The notes under the pieces are model-generated. The model ran no database searches, had not been told where the DNA came from, and saw only the letters and a list, made by a program, of their open reading frames with translations. Below are positions 58,862 through 64,000 of a stretch of 64,000 bases of DNA, one piece after another. The translations under genes and the position numbers were made by a program. The stretch is taken from the NCBI RefSeq assembly GCF_014189855.1, contig NZ_BJFN01000003.1, positions 434,001 to 498,000 on the forward strand, read 5' to 3'. The first letter of the stretch is position 1. Each line of letters begins with the position of its first letter. This DNA comes from Buttiauxella sp. A111 (GTDB lineage: Bacteria; Pseudomonadota; Gammaproteobacteria; Enterobacterales; Enterobacteriaceae).

Positions 58862-59571
58862 GTGCCCTGCCGCCAGGCCAAATTGTCATGGTTATAGGGG
58901 ATGACATAAGTACAGGAATAATTGATATCGACGATTTCGCTGATTTCAAATACTCGTCCCCCTTCGAGGATCCCGCGGTTAATGATATGCATCGCCGGGA
59001 TCCCTTTTTTACATTCCAGTAATGCTGCCTGTTCCTTGCTAATCGATACGGCCTGATAACTGGTTAGCAGGTGCGAAATTCGAAATCCTTTACTGAGCAC
59101 ATATTGTTGAATGGATCGTTCAATCACTTGCTGATTAAGATCGGGGAAATCCTGCACAGGCATTCGTGAAATCTCAATTTGCACCTTTTGATTATCGACA
59201 TATCGCAAGCGGCAAAACTGCCAGATGTACGCATTTTCATCCACACCAAAGACTTGCTGCTCTTCGCGATTCGGTAGCTTTTTATGAAGATTGACCATAC
59301 GAAAAGCCATCTGATCAAAACGTTTTTCGGTAATGGAGTTATATACCAGCGGGTTATTACGGGCTTGTGTATTAATCCAAATCCCCGACCCCTGAATAAT
59401 TTCAACCACCCCAATACTCACCAGCCTTTCCAGGGCTTTGCGAATAGTGAAACGCGAAACATCATATTCTTCTGCAAGCTGACGCTCTGGGGGTAATTTG
59501 CGTCGTTGCGAATCATTATGCTGATAAATTTTGCTCAACAAATCCTGGATAACAAACTCTTTTTTCTTCAT
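58849..59571 (-). CDS. GntR-family regulator with UTRA domain
   Basis: 240 residues. N-terminal winged helix ([28 protein letters not shown]) and a C-terminal UTRA effector domain typical of the HutC subgroup, which bind sugar phosphates, amino sugars or similar. It probably controls the PTS and dehydratase genes. Its 3' end overlaps the dehydratase gene tail to tail. A 23-bp palindrome lies 30 bp before its start. Confidence 0.9.
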   Translation of the reverse strand: MKKKEFVIQDLLSKIYQHNDSQRRKLPPERQLAEEYDVSRFTIRKALERLVSIGVVEIIQGSGIWINTQARNNPLVYNSITEKRFDQMAFRMVNLHKKLPNREEQQVFGVDENAYIWQFCRLRYVDNQKVQIEISRMPVQDFPDLNQQVIERSIQQYVLSKGFRISHLLTSYQAVSISKEQAALLECKKGIPAMHIINRGILEGGRVFEISEIVDINYSCTYVIPYNHDNLAWRQGTQGV

Positions 59572-59602
59572 TCAATGCTCACCAGATGCTCGCGTCTAAA
59601 GA

Positions 59603-59625
59603 TTTCATGCTCACTTAGCATGAAA
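59603..59625. promoter_or_regulatory. 23-bp palindrome between gntR-like and EAL genes
   Basis: TTTCATGCT (59603-59611) and AGCATGAAA (59617-59625) are exact inverted repeats with a 5-base centre. Position and symmetry suggest an operator, perhaps for autoregulation by the GntR protein. Confidence 0.55.
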
Positions 59626-59713
59626 ACATAACATCCCTCAAACATGTGAGATAGACTAACCTCTTCTATGTAAAATCATTATAAAAACTATTCTCATAAC
59701 GGGGTCTACCAGA

Positions 59714-61273
59714 ATGACGTCCCGAAAGCTCATCAGCCTGGTCAGCGGTATCCTTATTTTGGCCGTATTGCTTCCCATTTTGTTGAGCATTTATCTTGCT
59801 CATCGTAAGGCTGAACAAGCTTTTCATAATGAATTGAATGAATTTGCCGACCACGCTTTGATGCGTACTGCGCAAGTCATCGACGACGCTATTTCTGCCG
59901 TTGACGATATTAACCGCTTTAAAGACCAAACCTGCTCTCACGCACACGCTGAAGCCATGCGCCGTACCGCCCTTGAATATCGTAATGTGCAAGAAGTGAT
60001 GCTTGAAAAAGATAACCGTATTCTGTGCAGTTCGCTGGAATCGTTTGCCTACAATGAACGGTTAGGCGAACCTGATCGCATCGGTGAGCACGGCTTTAGT
60101 GCGTGGTATACCACTCCCCCGATACCGGGTTTTAAACGCAAGATGATTTTTATCGGCAAACCGCCGCATATTGCGTTAGTCGACCCAATGTCATTTATTG
60201 ATGTGCTCCCTTTCGGTAGTTATACGCTCAATATTGCGATGGTGGGTCTGGGTAAAAACGAACTTATCGCCACAAATAGTACCTATGTTTCAGATGACTG
60301 GCGCACGCCGCTGGCACAGGGCGCAGAAGAGTTTCAAAGCGATAATAATATCTATGTCATTCGTCGGGATGAGAATCTTGGCCTGGCTATGATCGCCTGG
60401 GCGTCAGTGGAACCGCTGACCGAAGCCTGGTATCAGCAACTCTATATTTGGCTACCTGTGGGATTAATCATCAGCTTCGCCACAGGATGGTTCTTACTTC
60501 GTGTTTTACGTCGGCTGTTATCGCCTCAAAATCGTTTGATGGATGCCATCAAAAACCATGAGTTACGCGTGGTTTACCAGCCTATAGTGAATCTTGAAAG
60601 TGGCGAAAGTGTCGGTGCAGAAGCATTAATTCGCTGGCAGCAGCAAGACGGTACCATGCTCACTCCGGATGTATTTATTCCGCTGGCAGAACATACCGGT
60701 CTGGTCACGCAATTAACAGAGCAAGTCATTGAACTGATATTCCTCGAACTAGGCGAGTGGCTTCACCAACATCCTGATTATCATATTTCAGTTAATTTAG
60801 GCACCCGCGATGTCCGGAGCTTACATATACTGGAAGTCATCATCCCTTATTTGTCACGTTACTCCGTCAAACCGGGTCAAATAGCATTTGAAATTACCGA
60901 GCGCGGTTTTGCCGATCCGAAAGTGACCGCGCCGATAATTGCGCAATATCGCGAGGCTGGTCATGCAATCTATATTGATGATTTTGGCACGGGCTATTCT
61001 AGCCTGAGTTATTTACAGGATCTTGATGTCGATATTCTGAAAATAGATAAGTCATTTGTAGACGCGATTGGATATAAAAATATCACTCCGCATATCATTG
61101 AAATGGCCAACTCTTTGGGGATTTTAATGGTCGCCGAGGGGATCGAAACCCCCGTCCAGGCCACCTGGTTACGTACTCAGGGTGTGCAGTACGGCCAGGG
61201 CTGGTTGTTCAGTAAAGCCCTGCCAAAAGATAAGTTCATCGAATGGGTCGCAAACTATAGCGCCAGGGGATGA
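59714..61273 (+). CDS. CSS-motif EAL-domain cyclic-di-GMP phosphodiesterase
   Basis: 519 residues. Membrane segment at about 7-28, a periplasmic CSS domain (TCSHAHAEAMRRTAL and RILCSSLESF, which can form a redox-sensitive disulfide), a second membrane segment near 245-265 and a cytoplasmic EAL domain. Catalytic motifs are intact: EALIRW, EITERGF, IDDFGTGYSSLSYL, KIDKSFV and EGIETP. It probably degrades c-di-GMP in response to periplasmic redox state (DsbA/DsbB), as shown for related enterobacterial enzymes. It stands between the sugar-acid locus and norR. Confidence 0.93.
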   Translation: MTSRKLISLVSGILILAVLLPILLSIYLAHRKAEQAFHNELNEFADHALMRTAQVIDDAISAVDDINRFKDQTCSHAHAEAMRRTALEYRNVQEVMLEKDNRILCSSLESFAYNERLGEPDRIGEHGFSAWYTTPPIPGFKRKMIFIGKPPHIALVDPMSFIDVLPFGSYTLNIAMVGLGKNELIATNSTYVSDDWRTPLAQGAEEFQSDNNIYVIRRDENLGLAMIAWASVEPLTEAWYQQLYIWLPVGLIISFATGWFLLRVLRRLLSPQNRLMDAIKNHELRVVYQPIVNLESGESVGAEALIRWQQQDGTMLTPDVFIPLAEHTGLVTQLTEQVIELIFLELGEWLHQHPDYHISVNLGTRDVRSLHILEVIIPYLSRYSVKPGQIAFEITERGFADPKVTAPIIAQYREAGHAIYIDDFGTGYSSLSYLQDLDVDILKIDKSFVDAIGYKNITPHIIEMANSLGILMVAEGIETPVQATWLRTQGVQYGQGWLFSKALPKDKFIEWVANYSARG

Positions 61274-61297
61274 AACGCATCTGAAAAATGCCAGACA

Positions 61298-62812
61298 CTA
61301 TTTCACGCCAAGGCGTTTTGCCAGGCGGTGTAAATTGGCGACATCTAATTGAAGCTGTCTGGCACTCGCCGCCCAGTTTCCGGCGTTGGCATCCAGCGTA
61401 CTGATAATAATCTGGCGCTGGAAATCGTCGGTCGCGGTACGCAAATTATCCACCACCGGCACTGTTGCCCCCTGAATGTCAGCCGGTTTGGTATCTGCTT
61501 CGCTCAGTTGAAAATGTTGCGGTTGAAGCCAGACTTCACCGTCCGGCTTGCCTGAACGCGCTAACACGGTCGCGCGGTAAAGCGCATGTTCCAGCTCGCG
61601 AATGTTCCCTGGCCAGTCGTAACGACGCAGTAAATCACGTGCAGTATCGCTCAACGCCACCTGTTTAAGCCCCATTTTTACGCGGCTTTGCTCGCAGAAA
61701 AACCCCGCCAATAGCGTGATATCGTCGCCTCGTTCGCGCAATGGGGGAACATGGAGCGGAAACACACTTAAACGATGGAACAAATCCGCGCGAAATTCCC
61801 CTGCCAACACATGCTGTTTGAGATCACGATTGGTCGCCGCCAGCACGCGCACATTGACTCTTTGGCTGCTGTCATCGCCCACACGCTGTATATCGCCGTA
61901 CTGTAAAACGCGCAGCAATTTTGCCTGAAGCGTTAACGGCAACTCCCCGATTTCATCCAGAAACAGAGTGCCGTTATCCGCCATCTCAAATTTGCCCGTG
62001 CGATGGTGAATAGCTCCGGTAAATGCCCCTTTTACGTGGCCGAACAGCTCACTCTCCGCCACACTTTCCGGCAACGCCGCACAGTTGAGATACACCAGAG
62101 GATTGGCGGCACGCGCCGAACCACTGTGAATTGCCCGCGCCACCAGCTCTTTGCCGACGCCCGTTTCCCCGGTGATCAGCACATTGAGATCGGAACCAGC
62201 GACGATTTCGATCTCTTTCTTAAGCTGCATAATTCCCGCAGATAACCCGACCATTTCGGTGCTGCTGGTTTTACCGGCGACGGGAAGCATGGTTACAGCA
62301 GGCGTTTGATTTTCAAGTTGTTCCATTAGCATCGCATTATTCAATGCACCTGCAGCCAGAACGCTTATCAAACGTAACTCTTCATCACTGAAATGATCGA
62401 ACTGCAAAGGGTCCATACCATCGACGGTTAACGCACCAATCAGGTTTTGATCGGCAAACAGCGGCAGGCCGAGGCAAGCATGCACTTTTAAATCGGTGTG
62501 GTCGGGAATGAGCCCATCGTAAGGATCGGGCAGTTCGCTATCTGCCGGGAACCGCACCACATCTCCCGCCCGCGCAATGGCTTCCAGACGTGGATGTGCA
62601 TCTAAATCAAAGCGCCGTCCGAGCACATCTTCCGCCAGCCCATCAATGGCCAACGGACGAAATTGCCGCGCTTCGTAACGCAGCAATGCCGTCGCATCGC
62701 CACCTAAAAGCTGGCGCAGGGTGCGAATCAAACGGGCAAAGCGATCCTGATGTGAAATGCCGCTTTGCAGTTCGATAGCAATATTGGCAAGGGAAGTAAT
62801 AGACAGGCTCAT
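61298..62812 (-). CDS. norR: Nitric-oxide-responsive sigma-54 activator NorR
   Basis: 504 residues. N-terminal GAF domain with a non-heme iron that binds NO, central AAA+ domain with Walker A GETGVGKE, the sigma-54 contact loop GAFTGA and Walker [10 protein letters not shown], and a C-terminal Fis-type helix-turn-helix ([22 protein letters not shown]). The ATG at 62812 follows GGAG; four codons upstream were dropped. It is divergent from norV, whose control region has three NorR sites. Confidence 0.97.
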   Translation of the reverse strand: MSLSITSLANIAIELQSGISHQDRFARLIRTLRQLLGGDATALLRYEARQFRPLAIDGLAEDVLGRRFDLDAHPRLEAIARAGDVVRFPADSELPDPYDGLIPDHTDLKVHACLGLPLFADQNLIGALTVDGMDPLQFDHFSDEELRLISVLAAGALNNAMLMEQLENQTPAVTMLPVAGKTSSTEMVGLSAGIMQLKKEIEIVAGSDLNVLITGETGVGKELVARAIHSGSARAANPLVYLNCAALPESVAESELFGHVKGAFTGAIHHRTGKFEMADNGTLFLDEIGELPLTLQAKLLRVLQYGDIQRVGDDSSQRVNVRVLAATNRDLKQHVLAGEFRADLFHRLSVFPLHVPPLRERGDDITLLAGFFCEQSRVKMGLKQVALSDTARDLLRRYDWPGNIRELEHALYRATVLARSGKPDGEVWLQPQHFQLSEADTKPADIQGATVPVVDNLRTATDDFQRQIIISTLDANAGNWAASARQLQLDVANLHRLAKRLGVK

Positions 62813-62854
62813 AAGCGGCTCCATAAAACGATTTCGCTAACTTACCTTTCAGTA

Positions 62855-62909
62855 GTCAAAAAGACAATTCAATTGTCAAAACGACATTTCTTTATATTGT
62901 CATTATGAC
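62855..62909. promoter_or_regulatory. Three NorR enhancer sites
   Basis: GTCAAAAAGAC (62855-62865), GTCAAAACGAC (62875-62885) and GTCATTATGAC (62899-62909) each fit GT-N7-AC. The third is fully symmetrical. Three sites upstream of norV are also needed in E. coli. Spacing is 20 and 24 bp centre to centre. Confidence 0.9.
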
Positions 62910-62964
62910 AACTCAATTTTATCCAATTTCATTAAATCACTTTAAAATCAACAAAATAAAAAGT

Positions 62965-62979
62965 TGGCACGCCATTTGT
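62965..62979 (+). promoter_or_regulatory. Sigma-54 promoter of norV
   Basis: TTGGCACGCCATTTGT has GG at 62966-62967 (-24) and GT at 62978-62979 where GC is usual (-12). It lies 52 bp upstream of the norV start, after the NorR sites. The -12 element is non-consensus. Confidence 0.7.
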
Positions 62980-63030
62980 AATATATCCAGCACAAGCATC
63001 ATTTTTTTAATTCTTTTTGAGGTATGACAG

Positions 63031-64000
63031 ATGGCTATTTTAGTAAAAAACAACATTCATTGGGTTGGCCAACGTGACTGGGAAGTGCGTGATTTCCACG
63101 GCACCGAATACAAAACGCTGCGTGGCAGCAGCTACAATAGCTATCTTATCCGTGAAGAAAAAAATGTGCTGATCGACACCGTCGACCACAAATTCAGCCG
63201 CGAGTTTGTGCAGAACTTACGTAGCGAAATCGACCTGGCAGATATTGATTGCATCATCATCAACCATGCGGAAGAAGACCACGCGGGCGCACTGACGGAG
63301 TTGATGTCCTGCATCCCGGATACCCCAATTTACTGTACGGCTAACGCCATTGATTCCATTACCGGCCACCATCACCATCCTGAATGGAACTTCAACGTGG
63401 TGAAAACCGGTGACAGCATCGATATCGGTAACGGTAAACAACTGATCTTCGTGGAAACCCCAATGCTGCACTGGCCTGACAGCATGATGACCTATATGAC
63501 AGGCGACGCGGTGCTGTTCAGTAATGACGCCTTCGGCCAGCACTACTGCGATGAACGCCTGTTCAACGACGAAGTCGACCAAAGCGAGCTGTTCGAACAG
63601 TGCCAGCGCTACTACGCCAACATCCTGACGCCGTTCAGCCGCCTGGTGACGCCGAAAATTACCGAGATCCTCGGCTTTAACCTGCCGGTGGATATGATTG
63701 CCACTTCCCACGGTGTGGTATGGCGCGATAACCCAACTCAGATTGTCGAAATGTACCTGAAATGGGCGGCAGATTATCAGGAAGACAGAATCACGATTTT
63801 CTACGACACCATGTCCAACAATACCCGCATGATGGCTGATGCCATTGCTCAGGGGATTAACGAAGTTGACCCCAGTGTGGCGGTAAAAATCTTTAACGTG
63901 GCCCGTAGCGACAAAAATGACATTCTCACCAACGTCTTCCGTTCCAAGGGCGTGCTGGTCGGCACCTCCACCATGAACAACGTGATGATGCCAAAAATTG
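63031..64000 (+). CDS. norV: Flavorubredoxin NorV, N-terminal part (cut by window end)
   Basis: Anaerobic nitric oxide reductase. 323 codons are visible, with no stop before the window ends. The metallo-beta-lactamase-like diiron domain has HAEEDHAG near residue 80 and further ligands in [18 protein letters not shown] and the HGVVWRDNP loop. The flavodoxin domain starts near residue 252 ([22 protein letters not shown] phosphate loop). The C-terminal rubredoxin domain and norW lie beyond the window. GAGGT precedes the ATG by 8 bases. Controlled by NorR and sigma-54. Confidence 0.97.
   Translation, partial: MAILVKNNIHWVGQRDWEVRDFHGTEYKTLRGSSYNSYLIREEKNVLIDTVDHKFSREFVQNLRSEIDLADIDCIIINHAEEDHAGALTELMSCIPDTPIYCTANAIDSITGHHHHPEWNFNVVKTGDSIDIGNGKQLIFVETPMLHWPDSMMTYMTGDAVLFSNDAFGQHYCDERLFNDEVDQSELFEQCQRYYANILTPFSRLVTPKITEILGFNLPVDMIATSHGVVWRDNPTQIVEMYLKWAADYQEDRITIFYDTMSNNTRMMADAIAQGINEVDPSVAVKIFNVARSDKNDILTNVFRSKGVLVGTSTMNNVMMPKI

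Noticed and set aside
63217-63711. 164-codon open frame on the minus strand
   Set aside because: Shadow of norV, whose own frame has no stop in the window and clear diiron motifs.

Overview
The window is chromosomal DNA of a member of the Enterobacteriaceae. Gene content and order from about 3.4 to 52 kb follow the E. coli cysS-to-ylaC region read backwards: cysS, ppiB, lpxH, purEK, selU, ybbP/ybbA/tesA, ybbO, cnoX, qmcA-ybbJ, cueR/copA, ybaP, chiX, ybaK, ushA, fsr, ybaL, gsk, hemH, adk, htpG, recR, ybaB, dnaX, apt, ybaN, priC, rsmS, mscK, acrR/acrAB, tomB-hha, maa, ylaC. It is not E. coli. fetAB, aes and the rhs/all genes that I recall in E. coli are absent, several genes are inserted, and dispersed repeats unlike E. 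coli REPs are present. A relative such as Buttiauxella, Kluyvera or Enterobacter is plausible, but the species cannot be fixed from the sequence alone.

Layout. 1-3.3 kb: peroxide defence (ahpCF) with a Crp/Fnr-like regulator next to it. 3.4-9.1 kb: housekeeping genes (cysS, ppiB, lpxH, PurR-controlled purEK, selU). 9.2-16 kb: envelope and quality-control genes. 16-19.3 kb: copper homeostasis (cueR, copA with a conserved programmed frameshift). 19.3-27 kb: ybaP, the sRNA chiX, ybaK, an AraC/GyrI regulator, ushA, fsr and ybaL. 27-33 kb: gsk, hemH, adk, the sigma-32-controlled htpG, and recR. 33.2-35.9 kb: a LysR/pirin/isochorismatase-fold module that separates recR from ybaB-dnaX. 36-44 kb: dnaX (with the gamma frameshift), apt, priC, rsmS and mscK. 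44-49.5 kb: acrR/acrAB. 50-52 kb: tomB-hha, maa, ylaC.

52.1-64 kb is the accessory part. It has a solitary Zur-linked rpmJ2, then an operon of an isopenicillin-N-synthase-like oxygenase with a MetQ/N/I-like ABC transporter. Next come a divergent PTS / mannonate-dehydratase-like sugar-acid locus with a GntR/UTRA regulator, a CSS-EAL c-di-GMP phosphodiesterase, norR, and norV cut by the window end.

The most interesting element is a 47-codon leader ORF with two Cys-Cys-Cys runs (52483-52626). It is too short for ordinary gene calling and overlaps the start of the oxygenase-transporter operon out of frame. A potential hairpin covers the operon's Shine-Dalgarno sequence just downstream of the second Cys run. 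This layout fits cysteine-dependent translational attenuation of a sulfur-acquisition operon. The operon's ATPase is also too short to hold the methionine-sensing domain of classical MetN.
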